From contig JAJEBV010000021.1 in the NCBI GenBank assembly GCA_022822365.1, positions 62,001 through 126,000 on the forward strand: 64,000 bases of DNA. The letters run 5' to 3'. Under the pieces are notes generated by a model. It was given only the letters and a program-made list of their open reading frames with translations. It searched no databases and had not been told where the DNA came from. Position numbers and translations under genes: made by a program. Positions 1 to 8,677 of this stretch are shown one piece after another; position 1 is the stretch's first letter; each line of letters starts with the position of its first letter. The stretch is from Thermoanaerobaculia bacterium. GTDB taxonomy: Bacteria; Acidobacteriota; Thermoanaerobaculia; Multivoradales; Multivoraceae.

Positions 1-47
1 AACGGTGGAGCAATATAGCACACGGGTTCGGCTTTGGAACCGCCCGA

Positions 48-563
48 TCAACCCCGTTCCGGCGACGCGGCGGCAGCCTTCACGACTCGCTCCAGAGGCC
101 GGCGGTGGAGGTAGCAGAGGGCGGCGGCCAGAGCGTCGGATGCGTCGGCGCTGCGCCGCACCGGCGCTGGGCCCAGAAGCACGTCGACCATGCGGGAGAC
201 CTGGGTCTTGTCGGCCCGGCCACTGCCGCAGACCGCCTGCTTGACCTCGGCCGGCGAGAACTCGCGGACGTCCAGGCCATGCCGACCGAGCACGGAGAGG
301 ATGACGCCCCGGGCCTGGGCCAGCGCGATCAGGGAGCGGCTGTTGCGCCCGTGAAACAGGGACTCGAGCACCGCCGCCGCCGGCTGCCAGCGGTCGAGCG
401 TCTCCTCGACACCCTCCGCCAGCCGGGCCATGCGCGCCGCCGGCGTCGGCTCGCCGGCGAGGGCGATCCGGCCCGCATCCAGTTGGCGAACCCTCGACCC
501 CTCCTGCTCCACCACGCCGAACCCCGTGTAGCGACTCCCGGGATCGATCCCGAGGACGATCAC
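48..563 (-). CDS. ruvC: Crossover junction endodeoxyribonuclease RuvC
   Basis: RuvC resolves Holliday junctions by symmetric cleavage, working with the RuvAB branch-migration motor. The 171-residue product has the usual family length. It opens with the RNase H-fold strand IDPGSRYTGFG, which carries the first catalytic Asp (residue 7). A second acidic site lies in AVLESLF near residue 67, and the C-terminal acidic pair is in DASDALA. It lies 19 nt downstream of yebC on the same strand, the common yebC-ruvC order. ruvA and ruvB would be expected further along the minus strand, beyond the left edge. The 47 bases left of the stop codon are non-coding as far as I can see. Confidence 0.96.
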   Translation of the reverse strand: MIVLGIDPGSRYTGFGVVEQEGSRVRQLDAGRIALAGEPTPAARMARLAEGVEETLDRWQPAAAVLESLFHGRNSRSLIALAQARGVILSVLGRHGLDVREFSPAEVKQAVCGSGRADKTQVSRMVDVLLGPAPVRRSADASDALAAALCYLHRRPLERVVKAAAASPERG

Positions 564-582
564 GGCAACGCCACGGAGACGG

Positions 583-1347
583 TCAGGACGCCAGCCGCTC
601 GAGCAGCTCGTCGTCCAGGTCGAAGTTGGCCCAGACGTTCTGCACGTCGTCCTGATCTTCCAGTGCGTCGATCAGGCGCATGAGCGGACCCGCGCCCCCT
701 TCGTCGAGCTGGACCAGGTTCTGGGGTTCCATCGTCAGTTGCGCGACGGTCGCGGTCAGGCCGCGCTCCTCGATCGCATCCTTCGTCGCATGGAACGCCT
801 CGACCGAGGTGTAGACGCTGTAGCTCTCGTCCTCGACCGAAAAGTCCTCGGCCTCGAGTTCGAGCGCGAGCTCGACCAGCGCTTCCTCGTCCACGCCGGA
901 GTCCTCGAGGGCAGCGCGATCGAAGACGAAGAAGCCGCGGCGATGGAACATCCAGGCGACGCAGCCGTTCTCGCCCAGGTTTCCGCCGTGCTTGGTGAAC
1001 AGGTGCCGGACCTCCGAAACGGTCCGGTTCCGGTTGTCGGTGAGGGTCTCCACCAGCACCGCCACGCCGCCGGGGCCGTACCCCTCGTAGGCGACTTCCT
1101 CGTAGGACACGCCTTCGAGCTCTCCGGTGCCCTTCCTGATCGCCCTGTCGATGTTGTCTCCCGGCACGTTCTGCGCCTTCGCCTCCGACAGGGCGTGACG
1201 GAGTCTCGGGTTGCCCGCGGGATCGCCCCCGCCAAGCCGGGCGGCGACCGACACCTCCTTCAGGATGCGAGTGAAGACCTTGCTGCGGCGGGCGTCCTGC
1301 GCCGCCTTCTTGTGCTTGATCGTGCTCCACTTGCTGTGACCGGACAT
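583..1347 (-). CDS. yebC: YebC/PmpR-family translation or transcription regulator
   Basis: This 254-residue protein belongs to the YebC/TACO1 family. Family members have been described as DNA-binding regulators and as factors helping ribosomes through proline-rich stretches. The diagnostic N-terminus [19 protein letters not shown] is complete, followed by the R(S)KVFTRILKE and [10 protein letters not shown] blocks. Length is normal. The ATG is 14 bp from the divergent folC start, so both promoters must overlap the opposing genes. It is the first gene of a yebC-ruvC unit. Confidence 0.95.
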   Translation of the reverse strand: MSGHSKWSTIKHKKAAQDARRSKVFTRILKEVSVAARLGGGDPAGNPRLRHALSEAKAQNVPGDNIDRAIRKGTGELEGVSYEEVAYEGYGPGGVAVLVETLTDNRNRTVSEVRHLFTKHGGNLGENGCVAWMFHRRGFFVFDRAALEDSGVDEEALVELALELEAEDFSVEDESYSVYTSVEAFHATKDAIEERGLTATVAQLTMEPQNLVQLDEGGAGPLMRLIDALEDQDDVQNVWANFDLDDELLERLAS

Positions 1348-1361
1348 GGCGGGTTTATCTT

Positions 1362-2654
1362 ATGCTGCGCCGCCACGTGACCGGCGCGACCAAACCCTCG
1401 GCGAGCGAGATCCTCGACCGCCTCGAAGTCTGGGGGCGGAAGCTCGGCCTCGACGCCACGCGGAGCCTGCTCGACGTGCTCGGCAAGCCGCAGCAGCGGG
1501 TGCCGACGGTGCTGGTCGCGGGTACCAACGGCAAGGGTTCGACCAGCGCCGCGCTCGCCTCGATCCTGAGCGCCGCCGGCCTTCGCTGCGGCCTCTACAC
1601 CTCGCCCCACCTCGAGCACGTCGAGGAGCGGCTGCGGATCGACGGCATGGCGATATCGGAGACGGAACTCGGGCACTGGCTCCGGCAGGTGCTGGACGCG
1701 GCCGGCGAGGCGCCGCCGACCTACTTCGAGAGCCTGACCGCGGCGGCCTGGCTGCACTTCGCCCATCACGGGGTCGACGCCGCGGTGTTCGAGGTCGGCC
1801 TGGGCGGTCGACTCGACGCGACGAACGTCTCGGACCCCCTGCTCTCCGTGATCACCCAGGTAGCGCGTGACCACGCGCCGCAACTGGGCTGGACCCTGAC
1901 TTCCATCGCCGGCGAAAAGGCCGGCGTCATGCGCCCCGGACGCACCTGCCTTACCTGGCCCGGCCGGCCGGAGGTGGAGCGTGAGCTTCGCCGCTGCGCG
2001 GCGGTCAGCGGAGCCCATCTCGTCGACGCCAGCGTCGGTGCCGAACTCGACCGTCTTCAGGTGCCATTGGCCGGCCGTCACCAGCTCGGGAACCTCGCGC
2101 TCGCGATTCGGGCCGCGGAGGAGTTCTGTGCCCTCGCCGAAAAGGAACTCCCCGCGGAAGCCGTCAGGAAAGGCGTCGAAGTACTGCGCTGGCCGGGCCG
2201 TCTGGAATGGGTCGACGTGGAGGCCAACGGCGGTCACCGCCGGGTCCTCTTCGACGCGGCCCACAATCCGGCCGGCGCGGCCGCGCTCCGCGCCTACCTT
2301 GAAGAGACCGGGCTCCGGTTCGATCTCCTCTACGGATCGCTCGCCGAGAAGGAGCCGGAACTGTGCCTTCCCGTGCTGGCCGAAAAGGCGGATCGGGTCG
2401 TGCTGACGAACTTCGACCACCCCCGGGCGGCCTCGCCCGAAACACTGGCGCCGCTGCTGCCGGCAGGTCGCGCCGTCATCCATGAAGACGCCTCGAACGC
2501 GCTCGAACGCTGCCTCGCGGAACCGTCGAGTCCGGACCACGCGCTGGTCGTCACCGGCTCGTTGTACCTGGTGGGAGAGGTTCGATCGGCGCTCCGTGAC
2601 CGCTACGGCGTCCCGACCGCGGCGCGAGACGTCGCCACCGGCTTCAGGCGGTAG
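1362..2654 (+). CDS. folC: Bifunctional folylpolyglutamate synthase/dihydrofolate synthase
   Basis: FolC adds glutamate to dihydropteroate and to folates, using ATP. The 430-residue product contains the Mur-ligase type P-loop VLVAGTNGKGSTSAAL near residue 50, followed by YTSPHLEHVEERLRIDG. It also has the family's VFEVGLGGRLDATN motif and the C-terminal-domain motif FDAAHNPAGA. Length matches the family. The ATG lies only 14 bp from the divergent yebC start and has no clear ribosome-binding site, so a slightly downstream start is possible. It is followed by a REP-like repeat and a terminal-inverted-repeat element, and converges with rpiB. Confidence 0.93.
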   Translation: MLRRHVTGATKPSASEILDRLEVWGRKLGLDATRSLLDVLGKPQQRVPTVLVAGTNGKGSTSAALASILSAAGLRCGLYTSPHLEHVEERLRIDGMAISETELGHWLRQVLDAAGEAPPTYFESLTAAAWLHFAHHGVDAAVFEVGLGGRLDATNVSDPLLSVITQVARDHAPQLGWTLTSIAGEKAGVMRPGRTCLTWPGRPEVERELRRCAAVSGAHLVDASVGAELDRLQVPLAGRHQLGNLALAIRAAEEFCALAEKELPAEAVRKGVEVLRWPGRLEWVDVEANGGHRRVLFDAAHNPAGAAALRAYLEETGLRFDLLYGSLAEKEPELCLPVLAEKADRVVLTNFDHPRAASPETLAPLLPAGRAVIHEDASNALERCLAEPSSPDHALVVTGSLYLVGEVRSALRDRYGVPTAARDVATGFRR

Positions 2655-2669
2655 CGGCGGCTGCAAAGC

Positions 2670-2724
2670 GGTCGCCGCTCCGCGGCGCGTTGTCTTCCGC
2701 GGGTCAGAAGACCCGCGCACCCAG
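2670..2724 (+). repeat. REP-like three-hairpin repeat, copy 1
   Basis: This is a short intergenic repeat made of GGTCGCCGCTCCGCGGCGCG, a short linker and the conserved hairpin CGGGTCAGAAGACCCG with the tail CGCACCCAG. The middle hairpin present in other copies is missing here. It lies directly downstream of folC. Related copies in this window start at 8607, 35612, 40294, 42013, 43987 (inverted) and 45726 (inverted). Confidence 0.8.
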
Positions 2725-2740
2725 AGCAACGACGTCCAGC

Positions 2741-2911
2741 CGTAGCCGGGTCAGCGGAGGGGGTCCCGGGGGGTCGGAGACAAGCGACTCCCGGCGCCGT
2801 CACGTCAACCACCGCCCTGCCGAAGCGCAGTCGACAACAGCGAGCCCCTGCTTCCCATTCACTCCGTGAGGGCGAGCGTCCCCCGGGACCCCCTCCGCTG
2901 ACCCGGCTACG
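2741..2911. mobile_element. MITE-like element A with 31-bp terminal inverted repeats
   Basis: Bases 2741-2771 and 2881-2911 are perfect 31-nt inverted repeats enclosing a 109-nt non-coding interior. The arm core contains GGGTCAGCGGAGGGGGTCCC. The interior, read on the minus strand, resembles the interior of element B at 31656-31830: both share blocks around GACGCTCGC, GTGAA, GCTCGCT and CTGCGCT. The element therefore looks like one of at least two copies of a non-autonomous mobile element. It sits between convergent folC and rpiB, and its right arm contains the rpiB stop codon. No transposase is encoded. Confidence 0.65.
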
Positions 2912-3350
2912 CCGGCTTCGCCGCGTCGTCGATCTTCGCGACGCGGGCGGTGTGGCGGTCGCCGTCGAAGGGGGTGTCCAGGAAGACCTCGAGGAGTTCG
3001 GTGGCCTGGCCGGCGCCAAGGACGCGGGCGCCGAGGGCCAGGACGTTCGCGTCGTTGTGGGCGCGGGACATGCGCGCCGTGAAGCTGTCGGTGGGGTTGA
3101 CGGCCCGGACGCCCGCGAAGCGGTTCGCCGACATCGCCATGCCGACTCCGGTGCCGCAGACGAGCAGGCCGCGGTCGACCTCTCCGGCGGCGAGGGCGCG
3201 CGCGACCTGGGCCGCCTTGTCGGGGTAGTCGACGGGGCCGGAACCGTCGGCGCCGAAGTCCACGAACTCGATGCCGCGCGCCCGCAGCACCTCGCCGAGC
3301 TGGTTCTTCAGCTCGACCCCGGCGTGATCCGCGCCGACCGCGAACTTCAT
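2907..3350 (-). CDS. rpiB: Ribose-5-phosphate isomerase B
   Basis: RpiB interconverts ribose 5-phosphate and ribulose 5-phosphate in the pentose phosphate pathway. Family motifs present are the N-terminal MKFAVGADHAGVELK, DYPDKAAQVA, the catalytic-loop motif LLVCGTGVGMAMSANR and SRAHNDANVLALGARV. I start at the ATG at 3350, giving 147 residues, the normal length; the open frame extends upstream but with unrelated sequence. It is the third gene of purE-small basic protein-rpiB, with 8 nt before it. Its TAG stop lies inside the right arm of element A. Confidence 0.94.
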   Translation of the reverse strand: MKFAVGADHAGVELKNQLGEVLRARGIEFVDFGADGSGPVDYPDKAAQVARALAAGEVDRGLLVCGTGVGMAMSANRFAGVRAVNPTDSFTARMSRAHNDANVLALGARVLGAGQATELLEVFLDTPFDGDRHTARVAKIDDAAKPA

Positions 3351-3358
3351 CCGCCGCG

Positions 3359-3580
3359 CTACTCCCCGGACTCCGTTTCCGGTTCCGGCTCGGCCGGCGC
3401 GGGCGACGCCTTGGTCTTCTTGCTCGACGCTTTCTTCCTGGACGCCTTGGCCTTGGTCCGCCGCACCTTCGCCGCCCGCGGCGCCGCCTCCCGGGACGCG
3501 GCCTCCTCCCGGCGGCGTTGCTTGAGGCGCTTGAGCCGGCGCTGTCGGCGACGACGGAGCTTGCGGTCCTTCTCTCTCAT
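3359..3580 (-). CDS. Small Arg/Lys-rich protein of unknown function
   Basis: A 73-residue, highly basic protein. The N-terminal 30 residues are almost all Arg, Lys, Gln and Leu, likely a helix. They are followed by a Lys/Ala/Ser-rich stretch and an acidic tail PEPETESGE. Its ATG overlaps the purE stop as ATGA, which argues for real, translationally coupled expression, and rpiB follows after 8 nt. The composition suggests nucleic-acid or ribosome binding, but I cannot assign a family and this is inference only. Confidence 0.6.
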   Translation of the reverse strand: MREKDRKLRRRRQRRLKRLKQRRREEAASREAAPRAAKVRRTKAKASRKKASSKKTKASPAPAEPEPETESGE

Positions 3581-4086
3581 TCCTGGAGCGTAACCGCATC
3601 CTGGCGCACGCGCTCGTCGGCCGCTGCCACGCGCTCGCCCATCCCGCCGCGGTAGTCCTTCAGGGCGGCTGCCAGATCCGGATCGCCGAGCGCCAGGATC
3701 TGAAGAGCCAGCAAGCCCGCGTTGTCGGCACGGTTCACGCCCACGGTAGCGACCGGGATCCCGGGGGGCATCTGGACGATCGCCAGCAGAGCATCGACAC
3801 CGTTCAGCGGACCACTCGCCACCGGGACGCCGACCACCGGCAGCGTCGTCGCGGCCGCCACGACGCCCGGAAGCGCGGCGGCAACGCCGGCGCCGGCGAT
3901 CAGCACGCCGATGCCGCGCCCGGCCGCGCCTTCGGCCCACTCGGTCGTTTCCCGCGGGGTCCGGTGGGCCGAGAGAACCCGCGCCTCGCAGCCGACGCCG
4001 AAATCGGCGCAGACCTTCGCCGCCTTCTTCATCGTCGGCCAATCCGAGTCGCTGCCCATGACGATGCCCACTCTGATGTCGCTCAT
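3577..4086 (-). CDS. purE: N5-carboxyaminoimidazole ribonucleotide mutase
   Basis: PurE converts N5-CAIR to CAIR in de novo purine synthesis. The 169-residue product has the class I motif GIVMGSDSDWPTMKKA at the N-terminus, then VLSAHRTPRETTEWAEGA with the catalytic His, LIAGAGVAAALPGVVAA, and VGVPVASGPLNGVDALLAI. Length is typical. I chose the ATG at 4086 because it precedes the conserved first strand; the long open frame upstream is antisense shadow. Its stop overlaps the next ORF by ATGA. No purK is visible in the window. Confidence 0.95.
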   Translation of the reverse strand: MSDIRVGIVMGSDSDWPTMKKAAKVCADFGVGCEARVLSAHRTPRETTEWAEGAAGRGIGVLIAGAGVAAALPGVVAAATTLPVVGVPVASGPLNGVDALLAIVQMPPGIPVATVGVNRADNAGLLALQILALGDPDLAAALKDYRGGMGERVAAADERVRQDAVTLQE

Positions 4087-4148
4087 TCGCTCCTGATCTC
4101 CGCCTTGCTGCTGGTGATGGTTGATGTGTCGTCCGTGTCGCGGCGCGC

Positions 4149-5750
4149 CTACAGGGGAACGCTGCCGTGCTTCTTCGCTGGCACGCCGGAGCGCTTGCCG
4201 GCGAGCTGGCGCAACGCGCGCACGATCTCGCCGCGAGTCGTGCGCGGCGCGATCACCGCATCCACGAAGCCGCGCTCGGCGGCTACGTACGGATTCGAGA
4301 ACTTCTCCCGGTACTCGGCGGTCAACCGCTCGCGCAACGCCTCCGGGTCCTCCGCGTTCCGGATCTGCTGGCGATAGAGGATGTTGACCGCACCGCCGGG
4401 GCCCATGACCGCGATCTCGGCGGTCGGAAACGCCAGGTTGACGTCCGTCCGCAGATGCTTGCTGGCCATGACGCAGTACGCGCCGCCGTACGCCTTGCGC
4501 GTGATCACCGTGATCTTCGGCACGGTCGCCTCGGCGAACGCGTAGAGCAGCTTGGCGCCGTTCCGGATGATCCCGCCGTGCTCCTGCCGCACGCCGGGCA
4601 GGAAGCCGGGAACGTCCTCGAAGGTCACGAGGGGGATGTTGAAGGCGTCGCAGAAGCGGACGAAGCGGCCGCCCTTGACCGCGGCGTCGATGTCGAGGAC
4701 GCCCGCCAGGTAGTTCGGCTGGTTGGCGACGATGCCGACGCTCCGGCCGCCCATGTGAGCGAAGCCCACGACGATGTTCTGCGCGAAGTTCCGGTGGACT
4801 TCGAGGAACCGGCCGTCGTCGACGACCGCCCGGATCAGGTCGAGGATGTCGTAGGGCTTGTTCGGGTCGACCGGGACCAGTTCGTCGAGTTCCGGCGCGT
4901 CGCGATCGTCCGGGTCGTCGGTCGGACGGAGCGGCGGATCGTCCAGGTTGTTGCCGGGCAGATAGCCGAGCAGATCGCGGATCAGCGCCAGGCAGGCGGC
5001 ATCGTCCGACGCGGTGAAGTGAGCCACGCCGCTCTTGCGCGCGTGCGTCATCGCGCCGCCGAGCTCTTCCATCGAGACGTCCTCGTGAGTCACCGTCTTG
5101 ATGACGTCCGGCCCGGTGACGAACATGTAGCTCGTGTCCTCGACCATCATGACGAAGTCCGTGATGGCCGGCGAGTAAACGGCGCCGCCGGCGCAGGGGC
5201 CCATGATGGCGCTGATCTGCGGAACCACCCCCGACGACAGCGTGTTGCGGAGGAAGATGTCGGCATAGCCGCCGAGCGACGCCACACCTTCCTGAATGCG
5301 CGCGCCGCCGGAGTCGTTCAGCCCCACCACGGGCGCTCCGTTCTCCACCGCCAAGTCCATCACCTTGCAGATCTTGCGTGCGTTCGTCTCGGACAGCGAG
5401 CCGCCGAACACCGTGAAGTCCTGGGCGAAGACGTAAACCGGGCGCCCGTCCACGCGGCCGTGGCCGCAGACCACGCCGTCGCCCGCGACGCGTTGCTCGT
5501 CCATTCCGAAGTCGGTGCAGCGATGCGTCACCAGGGCGTCGATCTCGACCCAGGAGCCGGGATCGAGCAGCAGGTCGACACGCTCCCGCGCGGTCATCTT
5601 GCCGCTCGCGTGCTGCCGGTCTATCCGCGCGGCGCCACCGCCCAGTTGGGACTGCTGGAGCCTCCGTTCCAGCTCCTGGACCTGCTGGCCCCGGAGGTCG
5701 CCGGCGGTCTCGTCTGGTTTCGCTGCCGCGGTCATCCGATCGGCTTTCAT
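4149..5750 (-). CDS. Acyl-CoA (propionyl-CoA type) carboxylase carboxyltransferase, beta subunit
   Basis: This subunit transfers CO2 from carboxybiotin to an acyl-CoA, most often propionyl-CoA or acetyl-CoA. The roughly 533-residue protein has both crotonase-like halves. Visible motifs include [90 protein letters not shown] and [17 protein letters not shown]. Starts at 5750 or 5735 are both possible; neither has a strong ribosome-binding site. It is divergent from tldD (76 bp apart). The matching biotin carboxylase and carrier genes lie at 23449-25493 on the other strand, so the complex is probably encoded in two places. Confidence 0.9.
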   Translation of the reverse strand: MKADRMTAAAKPDETAGDLRGQQVQELERRLQQSQLGGGAARIDRQHASGKMTARERVDLLLDPGSWVEIDALVTHRCTDFGMDEQRVAGDGVVCGHGRVDGRPVYVFAQDFTVFGGSLSETNARKICKVMDLAVENGAPVVGLNDSGGARIQEGVASLGGYADIFLRNTLSSGVVPQISAIMGPCAGGAVYSPAITDFVMMVEDTSYMFVTGPDVIKTVTHEDVSMEELGGAMTHARKSGVAHFTASDDAACLALIRDLLGYLPGNNLDDPPLRPTDDPDDRDAPELDELVPVDPNKPYDILDLIRAVVDDGRFLEVHRNFAQNIVVGFAHMGGRSVGIVANQPNYLAGVLDIDAAVKGGRFVRFCDAFNIPLVTFEDVPGFLPGVRQEHGGIIRNGAKLLYAFAEATVPKITVITRKAYGGAYCVMASKHLRTDVNLAFPTAEIAVMGPGGAVNILYRQQIRNAEDPEALRERLTAEYREKFSNPYVAAERGFVDAVIAPRTTRGEIVRALRQLAGKRSGVPAKKHGSVPL

Positions 5751-5826
5751 ACCACAGGCGCGCAAGGGAAACCTCATGCCCGGCCGGCGGCCGGTTCCGC
5801 ACGAAAGTAGCCCTAGAATCCAACCG

Positions 5827-7167
5827 ATGAGGTCGAACGCCAACGGTGCCGAGCAGCGGCGGAGGCTGATCTCCGACGTTGCCGCCCCGGCCGACGCGCT
5901 GACCCGCCTGGTCGCGCACGGAGACCAGCAGTTCGAGGCGTTCTTCGAGCGCGTCGAGAGCGTCGAGCTGCTGCCGAAGGGCGCCCCCAACCGCGTCCGC
6001 CTGAGGAAGGAACAGGGACTCGCGATCAGGAAGATCGAGAACGGCCGGAGCCGTCTGGCGGCCGCCGACACGATCTCGGGACCTGCCTTCGCCGCCTGCT
6101 GCGACAGGGTAGCGGGAACGGCCCGGTCGATCGGCACGGCGCCGCCGCGCATCAGGACCGGCAGATGGCCGGCGCTGCGCCTGGCCGAGATCGAACAGGC
6201 CGAATCCAGGCTCACCCGCGCCGTGAACCGGCGGCGCGTCGGATTCCCGATGGAGATCACCGCGCGCCGTCATCGCCGGCAGATACAGGTCATCCGCAGT
6301 CCGATCGCCGCGCCGCCGCAGTTCGAGGAGTACTTCAGCCTGCAGGCGAAGACGCCCTGGGGCGTCTGGGGCGGCCTCCTGCCGTCGCTCGCGGATGAGG
6401 ACCTGGATCCGATCGCCCTCTGCCTCGTCGACCGGCTGCGTTCCCGCGGTCTGCCGCCCCACCGCGGCGGTGCAGGCGTCATCGTCCTCGGGCCGAACGC
6501 CGCCGCGGTCCTGCTCCACGAAGTCGTCGCCCACGCGCTGGAGGCGGACACCCTCGCCCTGTCCGGCGCTCCGGACCAGGCTGTCGGGCTGAAGCTGGGC
6601 GGCCCCGAACTCGACGTCGTCGACGATCCGAGTTCCGCGCCCCGGGTCTGCAAGCGCTCGAGCGACGACGAGGGCACGGCGGTCATCAGCCGCTGGCTGC
6701 TCAGACGCGGCCGGGTCCGGCAACCCCTCGCCGATCTTGCCTGGGCCGAGCGCTGCCCCGGCATGATCCCGGGCGCCGCCCGCCGCGCGAGCCGGCATCG
6801 GCTGCCCGGGCCGCGCACTAGCCACCTCGAACTCCTCCCCGGGGCCATTCCCGAGGGGGATCTCTTCGCCGAGGCCGCGGGCGGGATCTACATCGGAGAG
6901 TTCGACAGCGGCAGCCTGGATCCGCTAAACGGCCGCTGCGTGCTCCGGGCGCCGTGTGGCCGGAGGATCGGAGCGAGCGGCCCGGTCGACCACACGGGCC
7001 CCATCGAGATCCGCTCGCGGGCCGCCGATCTTCTCGCAGCGGTCACCGCGGTCGCGGATCGTCCGCTCGCGGCCGGCGCCGGCTGGTGCGCCAAGGACGG
7101 CGCACTGATGCCGGTCTGGGCCCGCTGCCCGTCGATCCGCCTGGAAGGACTGCAGGTGGCCGATTGA
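5827..7167 (+). CDS. tldD: TldD/PmbA-family metalloprotease, catalytic TldD-like subunit
   Basis: TldD with its partner TldE/PmbA forms a zinc peptidase that degrades or trims unfolded peptides and some ribosomally made peptides. The 446-residue protein has the HExxxH signature [13 protein letters not shown] (His231, Glu232, His236). It also has a Cys in GWCAKDG near residue 421, the position of the third metal ligand in the family. The C-terminal segment [12 protein letters not shown] is typical. The N-terminal half is divergent. The downstream gene starts inside this stop codon, so the two subunits are coupled. Confidence 0.82.
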   Translation: MRSNANGAEQRRRLISDVAAPADALTRLVAHGDQQFEAFFERVESVELLPKGAPNRVRLRKEQGLAIRKIENGRSRLAAADTISGPAFAACCDRVAGTARSIGTAPPRIRTGRWPALRLAEIEQAESRLTRAVNRRRVGFPMEITARRHRRQIQVIRSPIAAPPQFEEYFSLQAKTPWGVWGGLLPSLADEDLDPIALCLVDRLRSRGLPPHRGGAGVIVLGPNAAAVLLHEVVAHALEADTLALSGAPDQAVGLKLGGPELDVVDDPSSAPRVCKRSSDDEGTAVISRWLLRRGRVRQPLADLAWAERCPGMIPGAARRASRHRLPGPRTSHLELLPGAIPEGDLFAEAAGGIYIGEFDSGSLDPLNGRCVLRAPCGRRIGASGPVDHTGPIEIRSRAADLLAAVTAVADRPLAAGAGWCAKDGALMPVWARCPSIRLEGLQVAD

Positions 7168-8594
7168 AGTCGGCTCGACTACCCGGCTTGCGCAGCATCA
7201 GACTGGCGCTGGGCGCGGTCCGTGAACACAGCGGCGCGCCCGGCGCCGAGCTCTACGTCAAGGCCGGAAACACCTGCCGGATCGAGATCGATCCCTGGAT
7301 GACGCCCGTGACGACCGACCCTGACGACCTGCAGGCCCAGGTGTCCGTTCTGGACGAGCGGGGATGGGCGCTGCGCGCCGGAGGCGCCAGGCGCGCGCTC
7401 TTTCTCGCCGACTCCGGACCTCTCCCGGGGCCGAGCGGCTGGAGACGAGTCAATCGCCACTCCTTGCGGCCGGGAGCCCTCAGACTGCCGTCGCCATCCT
7501 CCGACACGACGCCCAGGACCACGCCGTCTCCCGCCGCCGATGCAGGCGAACCTCCGCCGGACGACGAAGAGACGGCGGGCCTGGCCTTCCTGCGGGATCT
7601 CCTGCGGTGTCTCGGCGAGCGAATGCCCGAGGCCCGTCTCGTCCGGGGCCGGCTCGATAGCGGAGCCAGCGCCGCGGTGCTCGCCAGCACGACCGGCGTC
7701 ACCGGGCGGAGCGCGCGGCGGCTCGCGACGGTTGAACTGGACTTCGCCATTTCACGAGACGGCCGCCAGACACACTGCAGCCTCTACCGAGCGGCCTCGA
7801 ACCTCCACCTGCTCGGCGCCGACTCGATCGCGGGGGAGATCGCGGAACGTCTGACACTGGCGACGGCCCCCCCTCCACCCTTCCTTCCCACCGGCGAGGT
7901 CGCCGTGTCCCCGGCACTCGCCTGCAACCTGCTGGCGCTCCTCGCGCCCTTGCTGCGGGGACGCGACGGCTGGCGGCGGCTGCGGAAGCTCGGCGCCGGT
8001 CAGCCGCTCGGGCCGCCCCAACTGCAGATCGTGGACGACGGCGCCCTCGATGCCGGCTGGATGAGCGCGGCGTCCGACGACGAGGGCGTGCCGACCCGGG
8101 CCGTGGCCCTGGTACGCGACGGCGAACCCGGCGAGCCGCTCTTGAGCTGGGAGGACGACGGCTGGTCGGGTTACGCCGCCGCCGGCTGCCGGCGCAGGTC
8201 GGGATGGCGAGCGCTACCGGAACTCTGCCACTCCCACCTCTACATTGCCGGCGCCTCCGAACCCGCCGAGTCGATCCGGAGCGGCATCGTGCATGGCTGC
8301 TACCTGCTGGACAGGGCGCACGACGGGCGGTGCCAAGCCACGTTCGAACCCTCGACGAACGGCGGCGAAAGACGTCCCGAAGAGGGGCGCTTCGAGGTCG
8401 ACGCGATCGGTCTGGTCATTCGCCGCGGCGCCATCGTGGGCGAAGCTCCCAAGGTGCGGCTGACCGGCTCCCTGCGCCAACTGCTCCGGGGCATTCGCGC
8501 CATCGGCGACGACCTTCGCTTCCTGCCCGCGCCCGGCGCGGTCGGCGCTCCGACCCTGCTACTGACGGGGCTGCAGGTCGAGGCGGTCGGTTAG
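7164..8594 (+). CDS. TldE/PmbA-like subunit, divergent
   Basis: A probable non-catalytic partner of the preceding TldD-like protease. I start at TTG 7164, which overlaps the tldD stop as TTGA and gives 476 residues. The C-terminus KVRLTGSLRQLLRGIRAIGDDLRFL, ending in a GAPTLLLTGLQVEAVG-type strand, matches the last part of TldD/PmbA proteins. GLVIRRGAIVGEA resembles the family strand just before it. There is no HExxxH motif, as expected for the PmbA side. The middle is Pro/Ser-rich and poorly conserved, so the full-length assignment rests on the C-terminus and the gene order. Confidence 0.65.
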   Translation: MKSARLPGLRSIRLALGAVREHSGAPGAELYVKAGNTCRIEIDPWMTPVTTDPDDLQAQVSVLDERGWALRAGGARRALFLADSGPLPGPSGWRRVNRHSLRPGALRLPSPSSDTTPRTTPSPAADAGEPPPDDEETAGLAFLRDLLRCLGERMPEARLVRGRLDSGASAAVLASTTGVTGRSARRLATVELDFAISRDGRQTHCSLYRAASNLHLLGADSIAGEIAERLTLATAPPPPFLPTGEVAVSPALACNLLALLAPLLRGRDGWRRLRKLGAGQPLGPPQLQIVDDGALDAGWMSAASDDEGVPTRAVALVRDGEPGEPLLSWEDDGWSGYAAAGCRRRSGWRALPELCHSHLYIAGASEPAESIRSGIVHGCYLLDRAHDGRCQATFEPSTNGGERRPEEGRFEVDAIGLVIRRGAIVGEAPKVRLTGSLRQLLRGIRAIGDDLRFLPAPGAVGAPTLLLTGLQVEAVG

Positions 8595-8606
8595 ATCGGA
8601 CAGCAT

Positions 8607-8677
8607 GGTCGCCGCTTCGCGGCGCGTTCTCCTGGCCGCCTGCGGCGGCCGGCGGGTCAGAAGACCCGCGCACCCAG
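8607..8677 (+). repeat. REP-like three-hairpin repeat, copy 2
   Basis: A full copy with all three hairpins: GCCGCTTCGCGGC, then GGCCGCCTGCGGCGGCC, then CGGGTCAGAAGACCCG with tail CGCACCCAG. It fills the gap between the tldE-like gene and the stop codon of the convergent TPR gene, where it could also act as a transcription terminator. Confidence 0.85.

Noticed and set aside
1..47. TATATT-like motif left of ruvC as a promoter
   Set aside because: No convincing -35 at proper spacing, and the neighbouring gene lies outside the window.
4087..6825. Upstream extension of purE to a frame over 1000 codons long
   Set aside because: The extra sequence is antisense or out-of-frame to the carboxyltransferase and tldD genes. 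PurE has its normal length from ATG 4086.
7164..8594. Possible peptide (RiPP) maturation locus around the TldD/PmbA-like pair
   Set aside because: No precursor peptide, modification enzyme or exporter is adjacent, so I do not propose one.
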